Shown: positions 1 to 10,360, counted from the first letter of the stretch. The stretch is DNA of 64,000 bases from Chrysopilus asiliformis (GCA_964034945.1 OZ035964.1:7221328-7285327); one strand, 5' to 3'. Program-made: numbers and translations. The notes: generated from the letters alone by a model not told the origin.

Positions 1-2440
1 AATTTACTTAAAATGATTCTTTTACGAAACATAGCACGAGACATGTTAAAATCAAAAAACATTGACCAATTGTTGAACAACTGGCACATATTGCTAATAG
101 GCTCGTTAGTTCCGTAAACAGTCCTATGGAACGGTACGTTTAGAAAGGGGTGAGATCTTAGAGAACGGGAGGGGACGTTAAAACCAATTTTTGACAAAAT
201 TACAGGGGAGTCAATAATTCCTAACATAACATTAAAAAGAAACATGGTACGTAACAAATCACGACGAAAACCTAACGTGTCAAGGTTAATCAATGTACAC
301 CTAGATACGTATGGCGGGAGCTCAAGCCTATCTGACCAACTCAGACGGCGAAGTGCAAATCGCAGAAATCTTTTTTGGATGGATTCTATTCGCTTAATGT
401 GAACTTCATAATTGGGACTCCAAACAATACACGCATATTCCAATATTGGCCTTACAATAGTTATAAAAATACTTTTCAGCGCATAAGGATTAGTTAGATC
501 ACGGGAAAAACGCATAATAAAACCTAAAAGTCCGTTCGCTTTTGAAGTAATATAATCGATGTGATTATTGAACGTTAGTTTGATATCAAACACCACCCCA
601 AGATCTTTGATCGCATTAACTCTATTAATTGTTATATTGCTAATTTTATAATCGAAAAGTACGGGCTTGAGCTTTCGATGGAGTGACATGGAAAAGCATT
701 TAGAGACGTTTAAAGTTATGTAATTTTTTACACACCAATCAGACAGTGCATTCAAATCACTCTGCAACAAATCAGAATCTTGAAAGCTGTCTACGACTCG
801 AAAAACTTTCAGATCGTCAGCATACAGCAAACATTTAGACGATTTAAGGACGTTACACAGGTCATTAGTAAATAAAATAAATAAAAGGGGGCCAAGATGA
901 CTCCCTTGCGGGACACCAGAACGAACTACAAAGAATCGTGAAAATAAATTAAAAATTTTTACACATTGCATGCGAGAAGATAAATAAGACGATAACCAAC
1001 AAAGAAGACTAGAATGTATTCCCAATATTGCGAGTTTTTTCAATAAAATCTTATGTTGAACACGATCAAACGCTTTTGAAAAATCCGTATATATGGCATC
1101 AACTTGGTGACCATCTTCTATTTTATACTGGCAATAATTTGTAAATTCAACTAAATTTGTTGCAGTTGAAGGAGCCGCTCCATTGCCATGACTTTTTCCC
1201 ATGACAAAAAAATGAGACACATTTATGTGAAGATACCTTGGCGAGAAAGGGAGATAAGAATCAACTGCAAAAATTTGTCGGCAAATGCAAAAATAATTTC
1301 CCCTCTTTTGTTATGGCGATTTTATGGCGATGTTATGGCGATTTCTACTACAATCACATTTGTCCCTTGTCCTTGAAACTGTTATTATAGCGTGATGTCA
1401 TTTTAAAAGCTTTTTCTCCTTCGCATGCATAGTCAAAAGCTTTGTTACCATGCCAATTTGAACATTATATTCATAGCATAAGGTTTGCTATGATTGCTAT
1501 AAAGTTGTTAAACTGGAAGGGAAAACGTTTACCTTGTATTCAGTCATTCCTTTTTAGATCTACATAAGTCTATCTTGCTCTAGTTTCCTGCATTTTTTTG
1601 TCATGGGAAAAAGTCATGGCAATGGAGCGGCTCCTTGATCGACCTTTAACGAATCCGTGCTGATGGATGGATATGTGTTGCTTAAGCGTGGCAGTTAAAA
1701 CATTGCACACGAGTTTTTCGAATAATTTGGCGACAGTGGGAAGAATCGCGATCGGGCGATAATTTTTTATATTATTCTTACTACCACTTTTAAAAACAGG
1801 TGTTATATAGGAAGTTTTCCAGGCAGAGGGAAACTGACCTAAACGCAAAGAATAATTAAATATTGTGGTCAATGGATAGCACAGACTTTCGGCACAATTC
1901 TTAAGAATGAAAGGAGAAACAAGATCAGGCCCAGCCCCCTTCTTAACATTTAAACCATTCAACTCGGTAAGAACAGAGTCAACATCTAGTTCAATTGATC
2001 CAATATTAACAATGTTTTCACATAATGATAAATTTATAGAATTATCGTCCGGAGGATCAACGTAGACACTCTGGAAAAAATCAGCGAATAGATTCAAAAT
2101 ATCTTTCTCACAATTCGCAACTGTCTCATCAAGAAACATTCTTTTAGGGTAGCCAGATGACTTTTTTTTTAAGTTAACGAAGTTCCAAAATTTGGACGGA
2201 TCAGAGACTAGATTGTTTTGAAGATCTAATAAATAAGATTTGTAATTTGACTTCTGAATAGCAGCAAATCTTTTGCGCAAATACGAGTACGTTTGATAAT
2301 GTATATTAAGTCTAGTGCGAACGTACAATTTATAAGCTTTGCGTTTGGAGTTTTTTACTCTTGATAAAAATTTCGTGTACCATGGCGGGTGCCTATGGAA
2401 TGCAATCTTCTTTTTCGGAACAAAAAGCTCAAAACCAACA
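1..2440 (-). pseudogene. LINE-A ORF2 remnant, reverse transcriptase (copy 1)
   Basis: Read on the minus strand, the frame begins near 2440 with a Lys-rich stretch and the 'PPWY' block typical of the segment after the endonuclease. It continues through the RT N-terminal blocks (NYRPIAILPT, HGFVKGRS) down to 1636. The inserted TIR element replaces the next codons with foreign sequence, and RT coding resumes at 1169 with STATNL. From there the catalytic blocks FSKAFDRV, GVPQGSHLGPL and LLYADDL follow, then the thumb region and a C-terminal domain with YACIVWSP. In this copy the pre-insertion part is one open frame of about 250 codons. The stop codon lies just left of the window. Confidence 0.9.
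1170..1635. mobile_element. 466-bp TIR element inserted in LINE-A, copy 1
   Basis: The element has ~45-bp perfect terminal inverted repeats starting AGGAGCCGCTCCATTGCC and ending in the complementary sequence. The LINE reading frame on either side (GRS / TATNL) shows that the target was a continuous codon series. The flanks read TTGA on the left and TGA on the right, so the target-site duplication is 3-4 bp. Inside are three close copies of 'ttatggcgat' near 1311-1340. There is no transposase. A 3-4-bp TSD does not fix the superfamily (PIF, CACTA, Academ and Zator are all possible). Confidence 0.85.
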
Positions 2441-2469
2441 TATAAAAAACAATAAAAATTATTAGCTTA

Positions 2470-2483
2470 GTTTTAGACGTATT
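2470..2483. repeat. Target-site duplication at 5' edge of LINE-A copy 1
   Basis: The 14-bp sequence GTTTTAGACGTATT abuts the 5' truncation point of the LINE. Its partner for this copy lies outside the window, but the same pair flanks copy 2 at 5582-5595 and 8232-8245. Confidence 0.85.
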
Positions 2484-3029
2484 TGCCGCTAGTACAAAGC
2501 TCCGGTACTAGCAATGTGAAGAAATGCACAAGTACTAACTTTTCGTTGGTACCGAGTATCAGAGCTAGTACCTGGACTAGCTAGACTCCACTTTAGTACT
2601 CTGTGAAGAAATTGGCCGTAAGTTCGTTAATGGGCAAAAATGGACCGTACGAACGAAAATGTTTTTTGCGAATATCTCAAAAACGATGCATCTTATCAAA
2701 AAAGTCCAAGAACAAAAGTTATTTAGGATATGATTCTACATAAAACTACCATACATCAAAATCCGATTGGAATGAGTTTTAAAACATCTTATTGGAAAGT
2801 TTGACTTCAAAGTGGAATTTTGGTACAACTGTTCGAATTTTGATACGAATATCACCATACGGGTCTCCAATCATTGCCAAATTGGCAATTATAGCTTTTG
2901 TTATGTTTTAAAACGGGTCCCTACGATATACAAACTAGCTTATCTGTCTAACATCTAGCGGCCTAGCATCTTTTTTCAATAATAATACATAAAGAAAGAA
3001 ATGGACTGACGTTGCGAGTTCAAAATTAC

Positions 3030-3320
3030 ATCGTGAAAATTAAACGGTGGAAATGGCACAATGGAAAAACCACGGGGACATTCACGATGCAAATAACACG
3101 GTGAAAGTCAGGCGGTGGAAACTGCATTGTGGACTTCGCACGGTAAAAAATGCACGGTGAAAATTTCACGGTCAAAATTGCACGGTGGAAATTACAATGT
3201 GGATTTCGCACGGTGGGGAGCTGCACGGTGAACACTCCACGGTGGAAATAACACGGTGGAACGTTAGAAGCGTGGAAATGCACGGTGGAATCACACAATG
3301 AAAAATACACAGTGGCAATT
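3030..3320. repeat. Degenerate ~15-bp minisatellite, copy 1
   Basis: About twenty imperfect copies of a motif close to CACGGTGGAAATT run through this stretch. Units vary from 13 to 17 bp with frequent substitutions, so the array is old. Open frames across it on the minus strand (rich in FHR, HRV and CIF) are produced by the repeat and are not genes. Confidence 0.85.
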
Positions 3321-3737
3321 TGACATCGACGGAGAATAATGAATGGTGCAAATGGTAGACAGACGGACAGGCTTTTACCAATCAAAATCTTTTGACATCC
3401 TTAACACCCTGCTGTAGTTCATTTTTGTGTCCGACGATTGGTTCGATGCGTTACAAACGGAATACCAAATCTAATATACTATGATATGATTCTCATACAG
3501 TGTCCTTTTTTAATTATCCTCATATCAGAAATATCCATATGGCTCAGCTCTCCAAAAACGAACGCAGATGCTTTAAAAAACCGTTCGAAAACTCTCCAAA
3601 AAAAAAATATTAAATCCTACAAATTTTGACGCCAAAAAATTGCGTCTGTTTGGTCGCTCCAAATATCAAAGTCCATCTCTGTGCCCAGTTTAGTCTTCAT
3701 AAGGCATTCCTGCGAAATTCAAAATTTTTTCGCGTGG

Positions 3738-3995
3738 TTTTTATACCCGTATGGTATGTATACCAAAGGGTATAGTATACTAACTTTGCCTTACCGTTTG
3801 TAACGCCAAGATCCCGTCATCACACACAAAAATGAATTATACCAGTGTGTTTAGAATGATAAAAATAATTAATTTTTGCATGTCCGTCCGTCCGTCCGTC
3901 CGTCCGTCCGTCTGTCCGTCCGTCCGTCCGTCTGTCCGTCTGTGGCGCGGATTGCGGGCGCACGGATTGAGCTAGAGACTAGAAATTTTGCACAG
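3738..3995 (+). mobile_element. mini-me/INE-1-like element with (GTCY)n array, copy 1
   Basis: The element starts TTTTTATACCCGTATGG, then has an AAGGGTATAGTATAC block and TTTGTAACG. It next has a (TCCG/TCTG)n tract at 3881-3943, and ends with a core containing 'gagctagagactagaaattttgcac'-type sequence. The fly mini-me/INE-1 (DINE-1) class has the same order: TTTATACCC, AAGGGTATACTA, GTAAC, (GTCY)n, then a core with CTAGAAA. That resemblance is from family knowledge; homology would need an alignment. Confidence 0.6.
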
Positions 3996-4172
3996 TTCCG
4001 TTTCTCGTAAAATGCAAGGCTAATGGCCGATTTCTTCACAGAGTACTAACGCTATTACCGGTATTAGACCAAAATTTGGTACTCAAATTGGTATCAAGTC
4101 ATTTCTTCACCAAGTACTAGCGCGCCTTAGTACGGACTTTGGTACGGAGTATTAGCTGGTACTCATTATTTC

Positions 4173-4198
4173 CTAGACCCTCAAAATCGAGGGTCTAG
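4173..4198. other. Perfect 10-bp stem hairpin
   Basis: CTAGACCCTC and GAGGGTCTAG pair perfectly around a 6-base AAAATC loop. It lies within the right arm of the inverted-repeat element and is repeated in copy 2 near 9959-9984. Confidence 0.7.
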
Positions 4199-4318
4199 CG
4201 ATGTTAGTACTCGAATTTATGCCAATTTGATTTCTTCACCTATAATATAATACTGGCGTAGTCGATTTTTATTGAATTGATTATATTATTCTGTGATTGG
4301 TTTTTGTGTATGTAGAAA

Positions 4319-4435
4319 ATGGATTTGATTTTTGGCGGTGATGGTTTATTTCGCGATTTCGACGACATCGAGAGTGATGGGCAAGTAGTGATGAATTATC
4401 GATTTGACCGCCGAATCTACCATATGCCACAATGA
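4319..4435 (+). CDS. 38-codon acidic open frame, possible relict exon (copy 1)
   Basis: A short frame starts MDLIFGGDGLFRDFDDIESD and ends ..HMPQ. It is preceded by a pyrimidine- and T-rich tract ending in TAG, which could be a 3' splice site. The acidic start resembles N-termini of some PIF/Harbinger-type proteins, but too little remains to call it. The frame is kept intact in copy 2 (10105-10221). It may be a fossil exon of the element that formed this unit, or chance. Confidence 0.2.
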   Translation: MDLIFGGDGLFRDFDDIESDGQVVMNYRFDRRIYHMPQ

Positions 4436-4588
4436 AATACAATAAATAATTGGGACGATGTGGATTTTTTTTTTGCGTTTTTGAATGCCGAAAACAACGT
4501 TTATTTACGTTCTACAATTGGTAGCGGACGATTTGCAACACCCACAGCCATGGCAAAAAAAAGGAATCCGATGTAATTTCATTTTTAT

Positions 4589-4712
4589 ACCCGTATGGTG
4601 AAACCAAAGGGTATATTAAATTTGCCTTACCGTTTGTAACGCCAAGATCCCGTCATCACACACAAAAATGAATTACACCAGTGTGTTTAGAATGATAAAA
4701 AAAATTGAATTT
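4589..4712 (+). repeat. Short mini-me-like fragment without GTCY tract, copy 1
   Basis: The sequence starts TTTTTATACCCGTATGGTG, then has AAGGGTATA and a long match to 3789-3861 ('ttaccgtttgtaacgcc', 'ccagtgtgtttagaatgat'). It lacks the GTCY array and the downstream core, so it is a 5' portion of the same family. Confidence 0.6.
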
Positions 4713-4905
4713 TTCCATCACCACCAAAACGTATCCTTTTCGTTTTCGGCACCTCGTTTTTGCAGAAAATTTTTCACGGTAAGATTTCGTTTCACACACT
4801 ACATTCAGAATTTATTGGAGCATTTTTGTCCAAGATATTAGAAATGATAAGAAATTAGAAGACCGAAGTTCGGCTTCGACCAAAAATTGACATACGGTGA
4901 GACTC
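4713..4905. other. End of copy 1: no gene seen
   Basis: This stretch is AT-rich and non-coding. It contains an imperfect hairpin around 'ccgaagttcgg' at about 4863-4873. The same sequence occurs at the end of copy 2, just before 10680. Confidence 0.5.
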
Positions 4906-4979
4906 TAGCGCCAGCACCTAAAAGCGTGACAAGTAGTGGGAATGGGGTTCGAAAAGGTAAAAATTAGCGTAACATAAAC

Positions 4980-5405
4980 TTATAGGCATTTATTTGAAAT
5001 TAAAACGCGAACATTACAAAGATATTTCATTAGATGTAATTTTAAACTATAATGTAGCCTAGTGAAATCAAAGAGTTTTGATCCAAGATAAATCGTTCTC
5101 TTGGGCTTCACTCCGTTTCGAAGCGGACTACTGCTTGGAGATGAAATGTTCTCTTTCTTCTTCCGCTTCTCCCTTTTAATCTTTAGTAATGCATCTCCGG
5201 GGTTAACGTCTTCAGGATGTTCCCTCCTCTTTTTCCGATTGCCTCCCTCACAATTCTTGAGACGCTCAACAATCTCTTCACTTAATCCTACTTTTGTAAT
5301 CGGCCTCATGAAGAGGATGTCTCTCCTTGAGATTACTGGGAAATGGGACAGTCTTTTCCTTGTACTGCTTTTCCTTGTACTGCTTTTCCTTGTAACGTTC
5401 TCCAT
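4980..5405 (-). CDS. Lys/Arg-rich 141-codon open frame, unknown
   Basis: The frame begins MENVTRKSSTRKSSTRKR, where KSSTR repeats because the DNA has a 15-bp tandem ('cttttccttgtactg' units at 5356-5396). The middle part (SEEIVERLKNCEGGNRKKRR) is strongly basic and continues into a KREKRKKKE run and a Ser/Pro patch. No family is recognised. The basic composition would fit a nuclear or DNA-binding protein, or a transposon accessory ORF. A second minus-strand frame overlaps its start (5278-5565), so coding status is uncertain. Confidence 0.25.
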   Translation of the reverse strand: MENVTRKSSTRKSSTRKRLSHFPVISRRDILFMRPITKVGLSEEIVERLKNCEGGNRKKRREHPEDVNPGDALLKIKREKRKKKENISSPSSSPLRNGVKPKRTIYLGSKLFDFTRLHYSLKLHLMKYLCNVRVLISNKCL

Positions 5406-5581
5406 TTTGATATTCTTCAGCTTCTGCCGGAAAATAATACGATTGGAACTTCACGGAAAATTCACGGAACACAGCGAACAATAATATTTTATTTATTGAA
5501 AAAATAACGTACACAAATTCACGGAAATTCACGGCGAACAATAATATTTCAAATTCAAATGTCAAAATAGTGTCAAAATCG

Positions 5582-5595
5582 GTTTTAGACGTATT
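5582..5595. repeat. LINE-A target-site duplication, left
   Basis: The sequence GTTTTAGACGTATT is identical to 8232-8245. Joining the outer flanks restores a simple target. Confidence 0.95.
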
Positions 5596-5759
5596 ATTAT
5601 TATTAATTTCATAGCCAACAGGTACAAAAATCCTAACAGGCAGATTCCAACAAATACAATAGATTTAAGAAAAATAATATTAAAGAAAAATAAATAAAAG
5701 CAAAATTACAATAAAAAAATAGATAAAATATATAGTGCATCAGAAAAACAAAATCAAAA

Positions 5760-8205
5760 CTACAATTTACTTAAAATGATTCTTTTACGAAACATAGCAC
5801 GAGACATGTTAAAATCAAAAAACATTGACCAATTGTTGAACAACTGGCACATATTGCTAATAGGCTCGTTAGTTCCGTAAACAGTCCTATGGAACGGTAC
5901 GTTTAGAAAGGGGTGAGATCTTAGAGAACGGGAGGGGACGTTAAAACCAATTTTTGACAAAATTACAGGGGAGTCAATAATTCCTAACATAACATTAAAA
6001 AGAAACATGGTACGTAACAAATCACGACGAAAACCTAACGTGTCAAGGTTAATCAATGTACACCTAGATACGTATGGCGGGAGCTCAAGCCTATCTGACC
6101 AACTCAGACGGCGAAGTGCAAATCGCAGAAATCTTTTTTGGATGGATTCTATTCGCTTAATGTGAACTTCATAATTGGGACTCCAAACAATACACGCATA
6201 TTCCAATATTGGCCTTACAATAGTTATAAAAATACTTTTCAGCGCATAAGGATTAGTTAGATCACGGGAAAAACGCATAATAAAACCTAAAAGTCCGTTC
6301 GCTTTTGAAGTAATATAATCGATGTGATTATTGAACGTTAGTTTGATATCAAACACCACCCCAAGATCTTTGATCGCATTAACTCTATTAATTGTTATAT
6401 TGCTAATTTTATAATCGAAAAGTACGGGCTTGAGCTTTCGATGGAGTGACATGGAAAAGCATTTAGAGACGTTTAAAGTTATGTAATTTTTTACACACCA
6501 ATCAGACAGTGCATTCAAATCACTCTGCAACAAATCAGAATCTTGAAAGCTGTCTACGACTCGAAAAACTTTCAGATCGTCAGCATACAGCAAACATTTA
6601 GACGATTTAAGGACGTTACACAGGTCATTAGTAAATAAAATAAATAAAAGGGGGCCAAGATGACTCCCTTGCGGGACACCAGAACGAACTACAAAGAATC
6701 GTGAAAATAAATTAAAAATTTTTACACATTGCATGCGAGAAGATAAATAAGACGATAACCAACAAAGAAGACTAGAATGTATTCCCAATATTGCGAGTTT
6801 TTTCAATAAAATCTTATGTTGAACACGATCAAACGCTTTTGAAAAATCCGTATATATGGCATCAACTTGGTGAGCATCTTCTATTTTATACTGGCAATAA
6901 TTTGTAAATTCAACTAAATTTGTTGCAGTTGAAGGAGCCGCTCCATTGCCATGACTTTTTCCCATGACAAAAAAATGAGACACATTTATGTGAAGATACC
7001 TTGGCGAGAAAGGGAGATAAGAATCAACTGCAAAAATTTGTCGGCAAATGCAAAAATAATTTCCCCTCTTTTGTTATGGCGATTTTATGGCGATGTTATG
7101 GCGATTTCTACTACAATCACATTTGTCCCTTGTCCTTGAAACTGTTATTATAGCGTGATGTCATTTTAAAAGCTTTTTCTCCTTCGCATGCATAGTCAAA
7201 AGCTTTGTTACCATGCCAATTTGAACATTATATTCATAGCATAAGGTTTGCTATGATTGCTATAAAGTTGTTAAACTGGAAGGGAAAACGTTTACCTTGT
7301 ATTCAGTCATTCCTTTTTAGATCTACATAAGTCTATCTTGCTCTAGTTTCCTGCATTTTTTTGTCATGGGAAAAAGTCATGGCAATGGAGCGGCTCCTTG
7401 ATCGACCTTTAACGAATCCGTGCTGATGGATGGATATGTGTTGCTTAAGCGTGGCAGTTAAAACATTGCACACGAGTTTTTCGAATAATTTGGCGACAGT
7501 GAGAAGAATCGCGATCGGGCGATAATTTTTTATATTATTCTTACTACCACTTTTAAAAACAGGTGTTATATAGGAAGTTTTCCAGGCAGAGGGAAACTGA
7601 CCTAAACGCAAAGAATAATTAAATATTGTGGTCAATGGATAGCACAGACTTTCGGCACAATTCTTAAGAATGAAAGGAGAAACAAGATCAGGCCCAGCCC
7701 CCTTCTTAACATTTAAACCATTCAACTCGGTAAGAACTGAGTCAACATCTAGTTCAATTGATCCAATATTAACAATGTTTTCACATAATGATAAATTTAT
7801 AGAATTATCGTCCGGAGGATCAACGTAGACACTCTGGAAAAAATTAGCGAATAGATTCAAAATATCTTTCTCACAATTCGCAACTGTCTCATCAAGAAAC
7901 ATTCTTTTAGGGTAGCCAGATGACTTTTTTTTAAGTTAACGAAGTTCCAAAATTTGGACGGATCAGAGACTAGATTGTTTTGAAGATCTAATAAATAAGA
8001 TTTGTAATTTGACTTCTGAATAGCAGCAAATCTTTTGCGCAAATACGAGTACGTTTGATAATGTATATTAAGTCTAGTGCGAACGTACAATTTATAAGCT
8101 TTGCGTTTGGAGTTTTTTACTCTTGATAAAAATTTCGTGTACCATGGCGGGTGCCTATGGAATGCAATCTTCTTTTTCGGAACAAAAAGCTCAAAACCAA
8201 CATAT
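5760..8205 (-). pseudogene. LINE-A ORF2 remnant, reverse transcriptase (copy 2)
   Basis: The coding content matches copy 1, but here the 3' part is complete to its TAG stop at 5760-5762. The intact distal segment (below 6933) carries FSKAFDRV, GVPQGSHLGPL, LLYADDL and the thumb/connection segments. The proximal segment (7399-8205) is broken twice, by the 466-bp TIR insertion and by a one-base loss in the T-run near 7925-7932. Neither segment has an endonuclease domain. Confidence 0.92.
6933..7398. mobile_element. 466-bp TIR element inserted in LINE-A, copy 2
   Basis: Length, ends and target position are the same as at 1170-1635, with the same 45-bp terminal inverted repeats. It moved into the LINE before the 5.77-kb unit was duplicated. 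Confidence 0.85.
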
Positions 8206-8231
8206 AAAAAACAATAAAAATTATTAGCTTA

Positions 8232-8245
8232 GTTTTAGACGTATT
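8232..8245. repeat. LINE-A target-site duplication, right
   Basis: Exact partner of 5582-5595. Confidence 0.95.
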
Positions 8246-8803
8246 TGCCGCTAGTACCGGCTGATGAATTTAGCTCCGGTACTAGCGATGTGAAGAAATG
8301 CACAAGTACTAACTTTTCGTTGGTACCGAGTATCAGAGCTAGTACCTGGACTAGCTAGACTCCACTTTAGTACTCTGTGAAGAAATTGGCCGTAAGTTCG
8401 TTAATGGGCAAAAATGGACCGTACGAACGAAAATGTTTTTTGCGAATATCACAAAAACGATGCATCTTATCAAAAAAGTCCAAGAACAAAAGTTATTTAG
8501 GATATGATTCTACATAAAACTACCATACATCAAAATCCGATTGGAATAAGTTTTAAAAAATCTTATTGGAAAGTTTGACTTCAAAGTGGAATTTTGGTAC
8601 AACTGTTCGAATTTTGATACGAATATCACCATACGGGTCTCCAATCATTGCCAAATTGGCAATTATAGCTTTTGTTATGTTTTAAAACGGGTCCCTACGA
8701 TATACAAACTAGCTTATCTGTCTAACATCTAGCGGCCTAGCATCTTTTTTCAATAATAATACATAAAGAAAGAAATGGACTGACGTTGCGAGTTCAAAAT
8801 TAC

Positions 8804-9094
8804 ATCGTGAAAATTAAACGGTGGAAATGGCACAATGGAAAAACCACGGGGACATTCACGATGCAAATAACACGGTGAAAGTCAGGCGGTGGAAACTGCA
8901 TTGTGGACTTCGCACGGTAAAAAATGCACGGTGAAAATTTCACGGTCAAAATTGCACGGTGGAAATTACAATGTGGATTTCGCACGGTGGGGAGCTGCAC
9001 GGTGAACACTCCACGGTGGAAATAACACGGTGGAACGTTAGAAGCGTGGAAATGCACGGTGGAATCACACAATGAAAAATACACAGTGGCAATT
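8804..9094. repeat. Degenerate ~15-bp minisatellite, copy 2
   Basis: This is a near-identical copy of 3030-3320, again about twenty CACGGTGGAAATT-like units. Confidence 0.85.
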
Positions 9095-9511
9095 TGACAT
9101 CGACGGAGAATAATGAATGGTGCAAATGGTAGACAGACGGACAGGCTTTTACCAATCAAAATCTTTTGACATCCTTAACACCCTGCTGTAGTTCATTTTT
9201 GTGTCCGACGATTGGTTCGATGCGTTACAAACGGAATACCAAATCTAATATACTATGATATGATTCTCATACAGTGTCCTTTTTTAATTATCCTCAGATC
9301 AGAAATATCCATATGGCTCAGCTCTCCAAAAACGAACGCAGATGCTTTAAAAAACCGTTCGAAAACTCTCCAAAAAAAAAATACTAAATCCTACAAATTT
9401 TGACGCCAAAAAATTGCGTCTGTTTGGTCGCTCCAAATATCAAAGTCCATCTCTGTGCCCAGTTTAGTCTTCATAAGGCATTACTGCGAAATTCAAAATT
9501 TTTTCGCGTGG

Positions 9512-9781
9512 TTTTTATACCCGTATGATATGTATACCAAAGGGTATAGTATACTAACTTTGCCTTACCGTTTGTAACGCCAAGATCCCGTCATCACACA
9601 CAAAAATGAATTATACCAGTGTGTTTAGAATGATAAAAATAATTAATTTTTGCATGTCCGTCCGTCCGTCCGTCCGTCCGTCCGTCCGTCTGTCCGTCTG
9701 TCCGTCCGTCCGTCCGTCTGTCCGTCTGTGGCGCGGATTGCGGGCGCACGGATTGAGCTAGAGACTAGAAATTTTGCACAG
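9512..9781 (+). mobile_element. mini-me/INE-1-like element with (GTCY)n array, copy 2
   Basis: Copy of 3738-3995 with a slightly longer GTCY tract (about 9655-9729, against 3881-3943). The unit-to-unit difference in tract length is expected of microsatellite slippage after duplication. Confidence 0.6.
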
Positions 9782-10104
9782 TTCCGTTTCTCGTAAAATG
9801 CAAGGCTAACGGCCGATTTCTTCACAGAGTACTAACGCTATTACCGGTATTAGACCAAAATTTGGTACTCAAATTGGTATCAAGTCATTTCTTCACCAAG
9901 TACTAGCGCGCCTTAGTACGGACTTTGGTACGGAGTATTAGCTGGTACTCATTATTTCCTAGACCCTCAAAATCGAGGGTCTAGCGATGTTAGTACTCGA
10001 ATTTATGCCAATTTGATTTCTTCACCTATAATATAATACTGGCGTAGTCGATTTTTATTGAATTGATTATATTATTCTGTGATTGGTTTTTGTGTATGTA
10101 GAAA

Positions 10105-10221
10105 ATGGATTTGATTTTTGGCGGTGATGGTTTATTTCGCGATTTCGACGACATCGAGAGTGATGGGCAAGTAGTGATGAATTATCGATTTGACCGCCGA
10201 ATCTACCATATGCCACAATGA
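10105..10221 (+). CDS. 38-codon acidic open frame (copy 2)
   Basis: Identical in position and frame to 4319-4435 and still open. Both copies are too young relative to each other for this to prove selection. Confidence 0.2.
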   Translation: MDLIFGGDGLFRDFDDIESDGQVVMNYRFDRRIYHMPQ

Positions 10222-10360
10222 AATACAATACGATGTGGATTTTTTTTTTGCGTTTTTGAATGCCGAAAACAACGTTTATTTACGTTCTACAATTGGTAGC
10301 GGACGATTTGCAACACCCACAGCCATGGCAAAAAAAAGGAATCCGATGTAATTTCATTTT

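Larger units (their letters stand above)
1..2469 (-). mobile_element. 5'-truncated non-LTR retrotransposon (LINE-A), copy 1
   Basis: On the minus strand this encodes the linker and reverse-transcriptase part of a LINE ORF2. No endonuclease domain or ORF1 is present, so the element is 5'-truncated. The 5' edge lies at 2469, immediately before the 14-bp target-site duplicate GTTTTAGACGTATT at 2470-2483. The 3' end and stop codon fall outside the window. The RT style (FSKAFDRV, GVPQGSHLGPL, YADDL) fits the Jockey/CR1/I group; I cannot place the clade more exactly. It is interrupted by the 466-bp TIR element at 1170-1635, so it is not functional. Confidence 0.93.
2484..4245. mobile_element. Inverted-repeat element with GAAGAAAT subterminal motifs, copy 1
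   Basis: The left arm (about 2484-2620) and right arm (about 4026-4245) are imperfect reverse complements. Both contain GTGAAGAAAT, then 90-110 bp rich in GTAC/TAGTAC words, then 'TAGTACTCTGTGAAGAAAT' followed by GGCC. Repeated short motifs in long terminal arms are typical of non-autonomous DNA transposons with several transposase sites. The interior holds a 15-bp minisatellite and a nested mini-me-like element and no transposase. The exact ends and TSD are not resolved, partly because the LINE inserted at the left edge. Confidence 0.5.
1..4905. repeat. Tandem 5.77-kb unit, copy 1 (left end outside window)
   Basis: Position 1 onward matches position 5764 onward almost base for base, and the match continues to the shared sequence 'ggtgagactc', ending at 4905 in copy 1 and 10680 in copy 2. 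The offset changes from 5763 to 5774 through small indels. Examples are an ~11-bp deletion near 2490 and an ~10-bp sequence near 4441 that is absent from copy 2. The copy contains a truncated LINE, an inverted-repeat element, a minisatellite and a mini-me-like element in the same order as copy 2. Because the LINE and its internal 466-bp insertion sit at identical sites in both, this is a duplication of a pre-assembled unit and not two sets of insertions. Confidence 0.95.
5596..8231 (-). mobile_element. 5'-truncated LINE-A, copy 2, with both TSDs
   Basis: This is the complete insertion. The 3' end at 5596 is an (ATT)n-type short repeat tail (plus strand 'attattattaattt') followed by ~160 bp of 3' UTR. 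The RT stop codon is at 5760-5762, and the truncated 5' end is at 8231. The 14-bp TSD GTTTTAGACGTATT flanks it at 5582-5595 and 8232-8245. An (AAT)n tail instead of poly(A) is known in some I/CR1-group LINEs. The element lacks ORF1 and endonuclease, so it is a dead-on-arrival 5' truncation. Confidence 0.95.
8246..10030. mobile_element. Inverted-repeat element with GAAGAAAT motifs, copy 2
   Basis: This is the second copy of the element at 2484-4245. The left arm here is slightly longer, because it keeps ~11 bp ('cggctgatgaat' region at 8259-8272) that copy 1 has lost. The right arm lies at about 9812-10030. The interior again holds the 15-bp minisatellite and the mini-me-like element. Confidence 0.5.

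Noticed and set aside
1188..1376. 62-codon plus frame inside the 466-bp element
   Set aside because: Starts within the TIR and has no domain; it is identical in the other copy only through duplication.
3026..3385. 119-codon His/Pro/Phe-rich minus frame
   Set aside because: It follows the 15-bp minisatellite exactly and is overlapped by another open frame; not supported as coding.
5278..5565. 95-codon minus frame overlapping the basic ORF
   Set aside because: It lies in a different frame of the same DNA, and its KEKQY repeats come from the 15-bp tandem. At most one of the two could be real.
9643..9825. Minus frame with TDGQTDGRTDRRTDG repeats
   Set aside because: Direct translation of the (GTCY)n microsatellite.
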